Shown here one piece after another: positions 52,914-62,454 of a DNA stretch of 64,000 nucleotides (position 1 is its first letter; each line of letters opens with the position of its first letter). Source of the stretch: Limnobaculum parvum (GTDB lineage: Bacteria; Pseudomonadota; Gammaproteobacteria; Enterobacterales; Enterobacteriaceae); assembly GCF_003096015.2 (NCBI RefSeq), contig NZ_CP029185.2, positions 915,001 to 979,000 of the forward strand, read 5' to 3'. The notes under the pieces were generated by a model. That model worked only from the letters and a program-made list of their open reading frames with translations, was not told where the DNA came from and searched no databases. Made by a program: the position numbers and the translations under genes.

Positions 52914-54737
52914 TCAACCCGCTTCTGGTCGTTGATGTGGTTCCAGAGTTTTATCATCGACATCGGATGGAAGCTCAACATCAGTATCAATGATGAGAGG
53001 AGCCCTTGCTGTATTTGATTCTGCTTCAGCATCGTCAACTTCTGGTTCTTCTGCCGTTGCCATCATTCCATCTTTACGCAGAGAATCGACCAACTCGGAT
53101 ACTTCCTCATCCGCCACGCCCAGAACTTTCAGCGCTTCGGCACCAATATGCAGACTGCTTTCCAGCGTTTCAATGACAACCCAGTTCGCACCGGCTTCTA
53201 GCAGTTGATCTTTTAAATCTCTATCCAGTACTCTGGCCAATATCTTTAGCATTGGATAGAGGGTACGTAGCGTCGATACCGCTTTCAACGCACTGGCGTT
53301 ATGGTCAATAGATACAATCACCATTTGAGCCTGCTCAACACCAATCACATTAAGTAGCTTTGGATCGGTGATATCACCAAAATAGGCTGGAACACCTGCT
53401 TTTTGGGCCTTCTTCACGACTTCTGGATTCTTCTCAATCACAATATGAGGAATTGAGGTGTCTTGTAGCATTTGCGCTAAGACATGGCCGGTATCGCCGT
53501 AACCGGCTACCACCACCCGTGCGTTATTGGCGGTTTCATCCGGCATCAGCGACTGGTCAACTTCGGACAGTAGACCTCTTCTGGTCAAACGGCAGCCGAA
53601 GGCATACAGGCTCGGTGTAAACGCCATACTTACCGATATAACGCCGATACCCATGATAAAGGTCTTATCATCAATGACACCGAAGGCTTTAGCTACGCCA
53701 AACAACACGAAACCGAATTCACCACCCTGACAGAGTAGGAAAGCGACTTTGGTGGCGGCTTCTTTGGAGGTGCCAAACAGTAGCGATAGTAAAAACAGAA
53801 TAATAATTTTAATCAGCAGAATAACTGCAACATTACTGACAAACAGCAGCGGGGTTTGTGCCAGAGTAGCGAAGTCGATAGACATACCCACTGAAATAAA
53901 GAAGATGCTCATCAGCAGGCTTTTAGCCGATTCAACGCTGGCGTGAATTTGGAACCCATATTTTGATGTCGACAGCATCATACCCATGATAAATGCGCCC
54001 AACGCCATGGATAAACCGAAGTGTTCCATCACATAAGCTGCCAGTACGACAGCGAACATCACAAACAGTGAAAAGCTTTCACGATAGCCTTTACGCGCCA
54101 TTCTGTTCAGTAACCAAGGCACCACATAACGGCCAAAGATAATCACCAGCAACAGTGCGCCAATAACTGAAATGGTCTGCATCCACATAGGGGAATCATC
54201 TGGCAGTACCGCAATTTTATCGGAAAGTAATGGAACCAGTGCTAACAACGGCACAATAGCTAGATCTTGCATCAGCAGAATAGCAAAACCAATACGCCCG
54301 TGTTCGCTAGAGAATTCATTATGTTCCTGTAATATCTGAATCACGAAGGCGGTGGAAGAAAGCGCCAGCGTCAAGCCAATAATGAAAGCCGCATTGGCTG
54401 AATTTCCAAGCAAATAGAAGTAGATACCGATGGCGGTGCCAGACAGTAAAATTTGCAGCGAACCCAGACCAAAAACCACTCGTCTCATTGACCAGAGGCG
54501 CTTTGGTTGCATTTCTAAACCAATAATGAACAGTAACAGGACGATACCAAATTCGGAGACATGTAGAATATTATCAACATATTCTTTATGGATAACCTGA
54601 CCTGGTGTATGAGGTCCGATAATCACACCAGTGATCAACAAGCCAAGGATAGAGCCTAGCCCGATCTTTTTCGACAGCGTAACGGTAACCGCCGCAACAA
54701 ACAGAATAATGGTAAGTAGTAACAAAGGCTCATTCAT
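52914..54737 (-). CDS. CPA2 monovalent cation:proton antiporter with TrkA-N domain (KefB/KefC-type)
   Basis: 607 residues. About twelve membrane segments over ~1-380 form a Na+/H+ exchanger domain, with motifs such as LLLFIIGLEMQPKRLW, ALSSTAFVIQIL and LLCQGGEFGFVLFG. A cytosolic TrkA-N/RCK domain (~405-520) follows, with the nucleotide-binding GYGDTG (VVVAGYGDTGHVLAQML), and then an acidic tail (to 607). It probably mediates K+ or Na+ efflux in exchange for protons. Whether it is glutathione-gated like KefB/KefC cannot be stated, so no symbol is given. It is not at this locus in E. coli. Confidence 0.85.
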   Translation of the reverse strand: MNEPLLLLTIILFVAAVTVTLSKKIGLGSILGLLITGVIIGPHTPGQVIHKEYVDNILHVSEFGIVLLLFIIGLEMQPKRLWSMRRVVFGLGSLQILLSGTAIGIYFYLLGNSANAAFIIGLTLALSSTAFVIQILQEHNEFSSEHGRIGFAILLMQDLAIVPLLALVPLLSDKIAVLPDDSPMWMQTISVIGALLLVIIFGRYVVPWLLNRMARKGYRESFSLFVMFAVVLAAYVMEHFGLSMALGAFIMGMMLSTSKYGFQIHASVESAKSLLMSIFFISVGMSIDFATLAQTPLLFVSNVAVILLIKIIILFLLSLLFGTSKEAATKVAFLLCQGGEFGFVLFGVAKAFGVIDDKTFIMGIGVISVSMAFTPSLYAFGCRLTRRGLLSEVDQSLMPDETANNARVVVAGYGDTGHVLAQMLQDTSIPHIVIEKNPEVVKKAQKAGVPAYFGDITDPKLLNVIGVEQAQMVIVSIDHNASALKAVSTLRTLYPMLKILARVLDRDLKDQLLEAGANWVVIETLESSLHIGAEALKVLGVADEEVSELVDSLRKDGMMATAEEPEVDDAEAESNTARAPLIIDTDVELPSDVDDKTLEPHQRPEAG

Positions 54738-55175
54738 CGGGCATGTTTCCTGTTGTTGTTGCCCGGCAAAATATAGCCATCGGGAATGTGATTCTCCATA
54801 GAAAGATATTCCTTATCATCAATTTTATCGTTAGGTTTCATATTTGAAGTGTTGTATCACGCAGGGCTGAGGAGGAGGGTAAGCCCGTAAACACTAACGT
54901 CCGAGAGATTATTATACTCAACAGTTACCACTTATAGCAGATAAATTTATTGATCGCGGTAAACTTATTAATATATTTTATAAATATTTTCATTTGTTAT
55001 AGTTATCAAGGGAATAATATTATTCAGGGCCTTATATATAAACCTCACCAAAAGGGTGGTGTTTACTTATTTGTTTTGGGCGATAGAATGGCAATACTTT
55101 AGTCTTATCCTTATAGAATAATAATATCTTAGCGATGTTTCGGCTCTAATGAGCTGTTTGAAGGAATAAACAGAA
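54738..55175. other. Divergent regulatory spacer between antiporter and AEC transporter genes
   Basis: 438 bp, very AT-rich in 54900-55040. It holds an imperfect hairpin (AAAC-CTCACC / GGTGGTGTTT with an AAAAG loop) near 55039-55063. It must carry promoters for both genes, but I could not place -35/-10 boxes with confidence. No small gene is convincing. Confidence 0.5.
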
Positions 55176-56135
55176 ATGATGTCATGGGAAACATGGAGTT
55201 TCGCTTTTAGCGTAACGGTTCCTACCTTATTAATGATGTTGCTTGGTATTCTCTTGCGGCATCTTCGCCTGATTGACGACCGATTTTGCGATACAGCCAG
55301 CAGGGTGGTATTTAATATCGCACTACCTTGCCTGCTATTTTTCAGTATTGCAGGTAACCATGAAGATCTTCAAAGCCACCTCCCAATGATGCTTCATGCT
55401 GCGGTTGGTACTATTGGCAGCTTTTTATTGCTGGAGTTGGTTGCGCCTTATTTGGTTAATGATCCCAGAGAGCGGGGGATTTTTGTTCAAGGTGGTTTTA
55501 GGGGAAATGCGGCAATATTAGGGGTTGCATACGCGTCAATGGCATTTGGTAGTGAAGGGGTTTCTGTGGCTTCATTCTATATCGTCGTGACGGTCATTCT
55601 GTATAACGTTTTGTCGGTGATTACCCTTGCACGCAGTTTATCTACCGGACCGAATGGGCGGCCAAGCTTCACCAGCATAGCGAGAGGAGTAGCAACCAAT
55701 CCTCTGATTATCGCTATTCTGCTTGCGCTACCGTTCTCTCTATATTCTATTCCTATTCCAGAAGTTCTAACCAAGACCGGCAATTATATCTCTGGGATAG
55801 CGTTACCTCTGGCGTTGTTGTGTACCGGTGCCAGTTTGGATTTTCGTGCGATGTTCCGATCATCAAATGTTGCCATGCTCTCCTGTGTTGCTCGGGTTAT
55901 CGTGGTACCGCTATTGTTGTTTTTAGGTGGATGGTTATACGGCTTCCGTGGTGCTCCTTTAGGCGTTATATTTTTACTGGCGGCGACACCGACTGCCGCT
56001 GCCAGTTATGTTATGGCGCGAGCGATGGGTGGAAACCCCACGTTAGCGGCCAACATTATTGCGCTGACGACTCTGACGTCATTTTTCACCACCGCACTCG
56101 GTTTGTTGTTATTAAGAGGGAGCGGGCTGATTTAG
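55176..56135 (+). CDS. AEC family transporter (auxin-efflux-carrier type)
   Basis: 319-residue inner-membrane protein with about ten hydrophobic segments in two five-helix halves. Typical AEC features are the N-terminal LLMMLLGILLRHLRLID, the half-repeat GFRGNAAILGVAYAS, and the C-terminal AATPTAAASYVMARAMGG. Family members export small organic acids or similar compounds; the substrate cannot be read here. AAGGA precedes ATG 55176 (a second ATG follows directly). It lies 12 bp before yfgJ, with which it may be cotranscribed. Not present at this locus in E. coli. Confidence 0.87.
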   Translation: MMSWETWSFAFSVTVPTLLMMLLGILLRHLRLIDDRFCDTASRVVFNIALPCLLFFSIAGNHEDLQSHLPMMLHAAVGTIGSFLLLELVAPYLVNDPRERGIFVQGGFRGNAAILGVAYASMAFGSEGVSVASFYIVVTVILYNVLSVITLARSLSTGPNGRPSFTSIARGVATNPLIIAILLALPFSLYSIPIPEVLTKTGNYISGIALPLALLCTGASLDFRAMFRSSNVAMLSCVARVIVVPLLLFLGGWLYGFRGAPLGVIFLLAATPTAAASYVMARAMGGNPTLAANIIALTTLTSFFTTALGLLLLRGSGLI

Positions 56136-56147
56136 CGAGGAACCATA

Positions 56148-56375
56148 ATGGATACGCTCTGTCCCCACTGCCACCGAGCTATGCGCTGGAAGCAAGGTAA
56201 TCTATTTTATTGTGAAGGCTGCTGTAAGGCTTATCAGCAGTTTGCCCTTTGTCCTGATTGCAATAAGCCACTGGAAAAAATGCAGGCCTGCGGTGCGGTA
56301 GATTATTTCTGCCAGCATGGCCATGGTTTGATATCGAAGAAGCGTATTACGTTGAATTACGCTGAAGATAAATAG
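56148..56375 (+). CDS. yfgJ: Zinc-ribbon protein YfgJ
   Basis: 75 residues with four CxxC/CxxxC pairs (CPHCH, CEGCC, CPDCNK and the C-terminal CGAVDYFCQHGHGLISKKR), consistent with two zinc ribbons. It is close to E. coli YfgJ (~71 residues). Its function is unknown. In E. coli it follows der directly; here the antiporter and AEC genes intervene. Confidence 0.9.
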   Translation: MDTLCPHCHRAMRWKQGNLFYCEGCCKAYQQFALCPDCNKPLEKMQACGAVDYFCQHGHGLISKKRITLNYAEDK

Positions 56376-56431
56376 ATAAGTATTTTCGGGTCTTCACAAG
56401 CGCTTCCCGTTTAATATTTTAGTTTAATTGA

Positions 56432-56464
56432 ATAGAAATGGGCGTCTTTATCGCCCATTTCTAT
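56432..56464. terminator. Bidirectional terminator between yfgJ and the MliC-like gene
   Basis: An 11-bp perfect stem AGAAATGGGCG / CGCCCATTTCT with a seven-base loop, between convergent genes. Confidence 0.8.
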
Positions 56465-56474
56465 GATGGAGATA

Positions 56475-56792
56475 TTATTGTAATTTACAGTCATTGTGAG
56501 GATATGACTTCTTATTGCTTTTATCTTTATATACTAATGTACCCATATCGCCTTTGAGTGAAAGAATATATTGCTTGCTCACGTATTTTTCACCAGAACC
56601 TGACTGCTGTATTTTTAATGTGGATGTATTGCCCGCAGCATCGACAATCTTAACTTTATTTGAATTTATACGGGTAAGTTCAAATGTATAATTGCCCTCA
56701 TCACAGCTATAGCTGGTCGTTTTTTGTGTTGAGGCAGCGATAACCGATGTTGATGCCATTCCGAGAATCATAATCATAAGTAGATTTTTCAT
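56475..56792 (-). CDS. Putative periplasmic c-type lysozyme inhibitor, MliC/PliC-like
   Basis: 105 residues. An N-terminal signal peptide (MKNLLMIMILGMASTSVIAA) has no lipobox cysteine, so it should be a soluble periplasmic protein. The mature part has YSCDEGNYTFEL, SGSGEKYV and LKGDMGTLVY, spaced as in the MliC domain, where the SGSG-like loop and the KG-containing loop insert into the lysozyme active site. Two cysteines (YSC and NDC) could form the family disulfide. The frame runs to 56849, but GGAGATATGAAATG places the start at 56792. I am fairly confident of the family; lysozyme binding is inference. Confidence 0.72.
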   Translation of the reverse strand: MKNLLMIMILGMASTSVIAASTQKTTSYSCDEGNYTFELTRINSNKVKIVDAAGNTSTLKIQQSGSGEKYVSKQYILSLKGDMGTLVYKDKSNKKSYPHNDCKLQ

Positions 56793-57038
56793 TTCATATC
56801 TCCATATATTGTTAATTACCAATTTTTGGTAGTTAACAATATATCTCATTAATTAACTCAAATAGGTAAATTGATAATAGTAACTTAATGTAACAACATG
56901 GCTGATTGTTGTATTGATAATCGGTTTATGACTTGATGAATATCATATATAGGCATACAGAAAAATATGATGTTCGATGAGTTTTTTTGATGGTTTTTTA
57001 AATATTTATAATTACAAATAGAGAAATATTTTTCAGAA

Positions 57039-58400
57039 TCAAGATTTATTATTTGTTGAATAAATACCGCTTACTTGGCTTTCAATCCAACCATCACTAA
57101 GACGAGTTTTCAACATATCTCCTGTTTTCACCTGCTTTGATTTTTTCAGCATTTTTCCATCGGGTGCGGTTGTCACACTATAACCTCTGGCAAGCGTTGC
57201 TAGAGGGCTTACCGCTTCCAACTGCGAATACCCGACACTAAAACGCTGGCGAGCGGCGTTAAGTTGTCGTTCTAGCGCTTGCTGCAATTGATATTGGTAC
57301 TGTTGTAACTGCTGTTGGCAACGGTGAACTTTAACCTGCGGTTGGGTGTGTAACAAACGCTGCTGTAAACGTTCTGACTGGCGGTTTGCTAGGCGTAGAC
57401 GGGTTTGCATCCCTTCTTCCAGCCGACTTTGCAGTTTCAATAGCGCCGTTTGTTGGCGGGATAATCTTAACTGAGGGTGCTGCTGTTGTAAGCGGCTGTC
57501 CTGACGAGTAAGACGCTGACGCAAATGGGTTAGATAATAATCCATTGCCATTTCCAACCGCTGCTGCTGGGACTGCAAACGACGGATTAATTCAGGTTGG
57601 TTACGGCTAATAAGTTCTGCTGCCGCAGATGGCGTAGGTGCCCGCAAATCTGCTACAAAGTCAGCAATAGTGACATCGGTTTCATGACCCACCGCGCTAA
57701 CAATAGGAATCTGGCTGTTAAATATGGCCCGTGCAACCAGCTCTTCGTTAAAACACCAGAGATCCTCAAGGGATCCCCCGCCACGGCCAACAATCAAAAC
57801 GTCACATTCATTGCGCTGATTGACCAGTTCAATGGTTCGGGCAATTTGTAACGTCGCTTCACTACCCTGTACCATGGTTGGATAGATGATCACTGGCAGA
57901 GAGGGATCGCGCCGCTGAAGGATCTGCAACATATCGTGCAGAGCTGCTCCAGAGGCGGAGGTAATAATACCAATACAGGTTGCCGGAGAAGGAAGAGGGC
58001 GTTTACGCGCTGGATTGAATAACCCTTCATCAGACAACCGCTGTTTAAGCTGTTCAAATCGCTGCTGTAATAAACCATCGCCAGCGGGCTGCATGCTTTC
58101 GGCAATCAGCTGGTAGTCACCACGCGGCTCGTATAGGGTAATGGACGCCCGCACTAAAACCTGCTGACCATTTTGTGGTTGGAAGGTCGTTTTGCGGTTA
58201 GCGGTACGGAACATCGCACAGCGCACCTGAGCTTTATCGTCTTTTAGCGTGAAATACCAGTGACCAGAAGAGGGTTGAGAGAAGTTAGAAATCTCTGCGG
58301 ATAGCCATATCTGGCCCATCTCCATTTCCAATAGTTGACGAACCGTTTGGTTTAAACGGCTGACAGTAAAAATGGGGGGAGACGAAGGTAGTGACATCAT
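57039..58400 (-). CDS. xseA: Exodeoxyribonuclease VII large subunit XseA
   Basis: 453 residues (E. coli 456). An N-terminal OB-fold (~1-100) is followed by the catalytic core with the conserved DVLIVGRGGGSLEDLWCFNEE and AVGHETDVTIADFVADLRAPTPSAAAE. A long Gln/Leu/Arg-rich coiled coil (~260-390) and a C-terminal segment end the protein. It partners with XseB (not in the window) to degrade single-stranded DNA. Divergent from guaB across ~170 bp, the normal arrangement. Confidence 0.97.
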   Translation of the reverse strand: MMSLPSSPPIFTVSRLNQTVRQLLEMEMGQIWLSAEISNFSQPSSGHWYFTLKDDKAQVRCAMFRTANRKTTFQPQNGQQVLVRASITLYEPRGDYQLIAESMQPAGDGLLQQRFEQLKQRLSDEGLFNPARKRPLPSPATCIGIITSASGAALHDMLQILQRRDPSLPVIIYPTMVQGSEATLQIARTIELVNQRNECDVLIVGRGGGSLEDLWCFNEELVARAIFNSQIPIVSAVGHETDVTIADFVADLRAPTPSAAAELISRNQPELIRRLQSQQQRLEMAMDYYLTHLRQRLTRQDSRLQQQHPQLRLSRQQTALLKLQSRLEEGMQTRLRLANRQSERLQQRLLHTQPQVKVHRCQQQLQQYQYQLQQALERQLNAARQRFSVGYSQLEAVSPLATLARGYSVTTAPDGKMLKKSKQVKTGDMLKTRLSDGWIESQVSGIYSTNNKS

Positions 58401-58570
58401 GTGATGAAGATCAAACTCAATAACGGCGGCTTAATTCACCGATACTACATAGCTATACGCACTAATCAAGTTTTTTTGAAAAAAGGATGGTGTGGGAGGA
58501 TATGTTTCTGTATACTTCCTCTGCAATATTTTATCTGTTTCTAAACCCCTAACCCGGTGAGATATTGCCC

Positions 58571-60040
58571 ATGCTACGTATTGCTAAAGAAGCCCTGACA
58601 TTTGACGACGTTCTGCTCGTCCCCGCTCACTCTACGGTATTACCCAATACTGCCGAATTATCAACGATGTTGACCTCAACAATTCGTTTAAACATTCCCA
58701 TGCTTTCTGCCGCCATGGATACCGTGACTGAAGCCAGTCTGGCAATCGCTCTGGCACAAGAAGGCGGGATCGGTTTTATTCATAAAAATATGCCAATTGA
58801 ACGCCAGGCGGAAGAAGTTCGTCGGGTAAAAAGACATGAAAGTGGCATTGTCAGTGACCCTATTGCCGTCACGCCGGAAACGACAGTTCGTGAAGTTAAA
58901 GAGCTAGCGCTGATTAATGGTTTTGCCGGTTATCCGGTGGTGACTAAAAATAACGAACTGGTGGGTATTATCACTGGCCGTGACGTGCGTTTTGTGACTG
59001 ATCTTGACCAACCCGTTAGCGCATGGATGACGCCAAAAGCGCGTCTGGTAACGGTCAACGAAACCGAAGCTAAAGATCGCGAAACCGTATTCCAGAAAAT
59101 GCATGAAAAGCGGGTAGAAAAAGCGCTGGTTGTGGACAGCAAATTTCATCTGCGCGGTATGATTACGGTTAAAGATTTCCAGAAAGCCGAACGTAAACCT
59201 AACGCCTGTAAAGATGAATTGGGCCGTTTACGCGTCGGTGCTGCCGTCGGTGCTGGTGCTGGCAATGAAGAGCGTGTAGCGGCACTGGTGGAGGCGGGGG
59301 TTGATGTTCTATTGATTGACTCCTCTCACGGTCATTCTGAAGGGGTATTACAGCGCATCCGTGAAACGCGCGCCGTTTATCCTGACTTACAAATTATTGG
59401 TGGTAACGTGGCTACGGCTGCCGGTGCCTTGGCGCTGGCACAGGCGGGTGTTAATGCGGTGAAAGTGGGTATTGGTCCTGGTTCTATCTGTACCACTCGC
59501 ATCGTTACCGGCGTGGGCGTACCGCAAATTACGGCTATTGCCGATGCGGTTGAGGCGGTTGGTCACTTGGGTATTCCGGTGATAGCCGATGGCGGTATTC
59601 GTTTCTCTGGTGATATTGCTAAAGCCATTGCTGCCGGTGCTGCCTGCGTGATGGTGGGTTCGATGTTAGCCGGTACGGAAGAGTCCCCGGGTGAAATCGA
59701 ACTGTATCAGGGCCGCTCTTTCAAGTCTTATCGCGGTATGGGATCGTTGGGTGCGATGTCCAAAGGTTCTTCTGACCGTTACTTCCAGACCGATAATGCG
59801 GCAGACAAGTTAGTGCCGGAAGGTATTGAAGGTCGCGTGGCTTATAAAGGTCTACTGAAAGTGATTATTCACCAACAAATGGGTGGATTACGCTCCTGTA
59901 TGGGGCTGACCGGTTGTGGCACCATTGATGAACTGCGTACTAAAGCGGAGTTTGTTCGTATCACCGGTGCCGGTATTCAGGAAAGTCATGTGCACGATGT
60001 GACCATCACTAAAGAGTCACCAAACTACCGTATGGGGTAA
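58571..60040 (+). CDS. guaB: IMP dehydrogenase GuaB
   Basis: 489 residues (E. coli 488). TIM-barrel dehydrogenase oxidising IMP to XMP, the committed step to GMP. The catalytic Cys is in GPGSICTTR, and the flap is SDRYFQ. Two CBS domains (~95-205) are inserted near the N-terminus. TTG 58565 is in frame, but ATG 58571 with GGTGAG upstream is the conserved start (MLRIAKEALTFDD). It forms the guaBA operon. Confidence 0.97.
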   Translation: MLRIAKEALTFDDVLLVPAHSTVLPNTAELSTMLTSTIRLNIPMLSAAMDTVTEASLAIALAQEGGIGFIHKNMPIERQAEEVRRVKRHESGIVSDPIAVTPETTVREVKELALINGFAGYPVVTKNNELVGIITGRDVRFVTDLDQPVSAWMTPKARLVTVNETEAKDRETVFQKMHEKRVEKALVVDSKFHLRGMITVKDFQKAERKPNACKDELGRLRVGAAVGAGAGNEERVAALVEAGVDVLLIDSSHGHSEGVLQRIRETRAVYPDLQIIGGNVATAAGALALAQAGVNAVKVGIGPGSICTTRIVTGVGVPQITAIADAVEAVGHLGIPVIADGGIRFSGDIAKAIAAGAACVMVGSMLAGTEESPGEIELYQGRSFKSYRGMGSLGAMSKGSSDRYFQTDNAADKLVPEGIEGRVAYKGLLKVIIHQQMGGLRSCMGLTGCGTIDELRTKAEFVRITGAGIQESHVHDVTITKESPNYRMG

Positions 60041-60198
60041 TTCAGATCGCTTCTGGATGCCAAAAAATTGAAGCGGGAGTGTGAGTTATCCACATTCACC
60101 TCTCGTATTCTTCTTGCCGACAACGCTATAATACCGGGCAATTTCTTCTTGTTCGGTCTGCTATCAGGCCTCACATTACCGTTTTTGGAAAGCGATAC

Positions 60199-61776
60199 AT
60201 GTCAAAAAATATTCATCAGCAACGCATTCTGATTCTGGATTTTGGTTCTCAGTACACTCAGTTAATTGCTCGTCGCGTCCGCGAAATCGGCGTTTATTGC
60301 GAACTCTGGGCATGGGATGTCAGCGAAGCGCAAATTCGTGAATTCAATCCAACCGGCATTATCTTATCCGGCAGTCCGGAAAGCACCACCGAAGCCGGAA
60401 GCCCACGCGCACCGGAATACGTATTTAACGCCGGTATCCCTGTTCTGGGTATCTGCTATGGCATGCAAACCATGGCAATGCAGCTAGGTGGTAAAGTTCA
60501 GGGCTCTGATGAGCGTGAATTTGGTTACGCCAAAGTTGATATTATTCATGACAGCCAATTTGTGCGCGATATTCGCGACTCCCTATCCGCAGAAGGCAAG
60601 CCACAGTTAGACGTGTGGATGAGTCATGGGGATAAAGTTACCGCTATTCCGGCAGGCTTTACCGCCGTTGCCAGTACCGATACCTGTCCTTTTGCCATTA
60701 TGGCAAACGAAGAAAAACATTTTTACGGTCTGCAGTTCCACCCGGAGGTGACCCACACCAATCAGGGACTACGCCTGTTAAAACGTTTTGTACTGGATAT
60801 CTGCGGCTGCGAAGTTCTGTGGACGCCTGCATCAATTATTGATGACGCCATCGAACGCATTCGCCAGCAAGTGGGTGAAGATGAAGTTATTCTCGGCCTG
60901 TCCGGCGGCGTTGACTCATCGGTAACTGCTATGCTGCTGCATCGCGCTATCGGCAAGCGTTTAACCTGCGTATTTGTGGATAATGGCCTGCTGCGTTTGA
61001 ATGAAGCAGAGCAAGTGATGGATATGTTTGGCGATCGTTTTGGTCTGAATATTGTTCATGTGCCTGCGGAACAGCGCTTCCTTAGTGCACTGGCCGGTAT
61101 TAACGATCCGGAAGCCAAGCGTAAAGTGATTGGCCGTGTATTTGTTGAAGTGTTTGATGAAGAAGCGTCTAAACAGTCTAACGTGAAGTGGTTGGCACAA
61201 GGCACCATCTATCCTGACGTGATTGAATCTGCCGCCTCTGCGACGGGTAAAGCACATGTGATTAAGTCTCACCACAACGTGGGCGGCTTACCAGAAGAGA
61301 TGAAGATGGGGCTGGTTGAGCCGCTGAAAGAGCTGTTTAAAGATGAAGTGCGTAAAATTGGCTTAGAGCTAGGCTTGCCTTACGACATGCTGTACCGCCA
61401 TCCATTCCCGGGCCCAGGCTTGGGCGTTCGCGTACTGGGTGAAGTGAAGAAAGAGTACTGTGATTTACTGCGTCGTGCTGATGCCATCTTTATTGAAGAG
61501 CTACATAAAGCGGACTTGTACAATAAAGTCAGTCAGGCATTTACCGTGTTTTTACCGGTTCGCTCAGTTGGCGTAATGGGGGATGGTCGTAAGTACGATT
61601 GGGTTGTTTCGTTGCGTGCGGTGGAAACCATCGACTTTATGACCGCTCACTGGGCGCATTTACCGTATGACTTCCTTGGTCGGGTATCTAACCGCATCAT
61701 TAATGAAGTGAATGGTATTTCTCGTGTGGTTTATGATATTTCGGGTAAACCTCCGGCAACGATTGAGTGGGAATAG
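60199..61776 (+). CDS. guaA: GMP synthase (glutamine-hydrolysing) GuaA
   Basis: 525 residues, as in E. coli. The N-terminal class I glutaminase has Cys in VLGICYGMQTMA and His/Glu in QFHPEVTH. The ATP-pyrophosphatase domain has P-loop GLSGGVDSSV, and the C-terminal dimerisation domain ends PPATIEWE. It converts XMP to GMP. The 158-bp guaB-guaA spacer is longer than in E. coli (~70 bp) and contains no clear terminator, so the operon is probably intact. Confidence 0.97.
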   Translation: MSKNIHQQRILILDFGSQYTQLIARRVREIGVYCELWAWDVSEAQIREFNPTGIILSGSPESTTEAGSPRAPEYVFNAGIPVLGICYGMQTMAMQLGGKVQGSDEREFGYAKVDIIHDSQFVRDIRDSLSAEGKPQLDVWMSHGDKVTAIPAGFTAVASTDTCPFAIMANEEKHFYGLQFHPEVTHTNQGLRLLKRFVLDICGCEVLWTPASIIDDAIERIRQQVGEDEVILGLSGGVDSSVTAMLLHRAIGKRLTCVFVDNGLLRLNEAEQVMDMFGDRFGLNIVHVPAEQRFLSALAGINDPEAKRKVIGRVFVEVFDEEASKQSNVKWLAQGTIYPDVIESAASATGKAHVIKSHHNVGGLPEEMKMGLVEPLKELFKDEVRKIGLELGLPYDMLYRHPFPGPGLGVRVLGEVKKEYCDLLRRADAIFIEELHKADLYNKVSQAFTVFLPVRSVGVMGDGRKYDWVVSLRAVETIDFMTAHWAHLPYDFLGRVSNRIINEVNGISRVVYDISGKPPATIEWE

Positions 61777-61784
61777 TTGACAGT

Positions 61785-61828
61785 GAGCTGAAACGCCTTT
61801 AAATAAGGTGGTTTCAGCTCCTTTTTAT
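61785..61828 (+). terminator. guaBA terminator
   Basis: GAGCTGAAAC / GTTTCAGCTC long stem with an inner CCTT/AAGG pair, followed by CTTTTTATTT. Confidence 0.92.
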
Positions 61829-61829
61829 T

Positions 61830-62450
61830 TATTATTGCGTTGTCATTGCATTTTTTTCTACGGTTTTTTCTAAATATCGTGCCGTATGAGCATTATTTTG
61901 TTGGTGATGAATTTGTTTAAATAACGTCTGCTAATAAGCATTTTAATAAATTAGTAGCAACTCATTAAATTTGTATTTCTATCGTTTTTTTCGACATATC
62001 TAATTTACATTTCCTCATGGAAATATTTTATTTTATGCTTAGATATTAGAAAGAAATGATTTTTTTGACAACGATTGGTTATATTCAAAATTTTAATAAT
62101 AGAAGATTTATATCCTGACGATACTGTTATTCCTGACCTTAGTCATATTGCTTCTTCTTTAGATTTTTTGATTACTATTCTTAATAGAATAAAGCACTTT
62201 GATATTATCCCGATCTTTATAAAATAAAATATCAATACCTCTGCCATCAAATTACCACTCTTCATTTTTTTATTATCAAACGCCATTGATTTTTTAAAAA
62301 TGATTACTCAAGGAAGTTGTATCGTATCCGTATTATCTAGCGTATTTTTATTAGATAGTTGCTTTCTACTCGTTCATTTTAAAACCAAAGCGCTATGATA
62401 TAATCAATAACATTATGATTCCCGTATGGACTTGTTAATAAAGGATTCTA
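61830..62450. other. AT-rich spacer with a possible gene remnant
   Basis: About 620 bp of very AT-rich DNA unlike the neighbouring core genes. From TTG 62075 to the stop at 62225-62227 an open stretch of ~50 codons reads EDLYPDDTVIPDLSHIASS and so on, which looks more protein-like than random but has no ribosome site. I do not recognise it. The remainder shows nothing that I can name. Confidence 0.4.
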
Positions 62451-62454
62451 TTTG

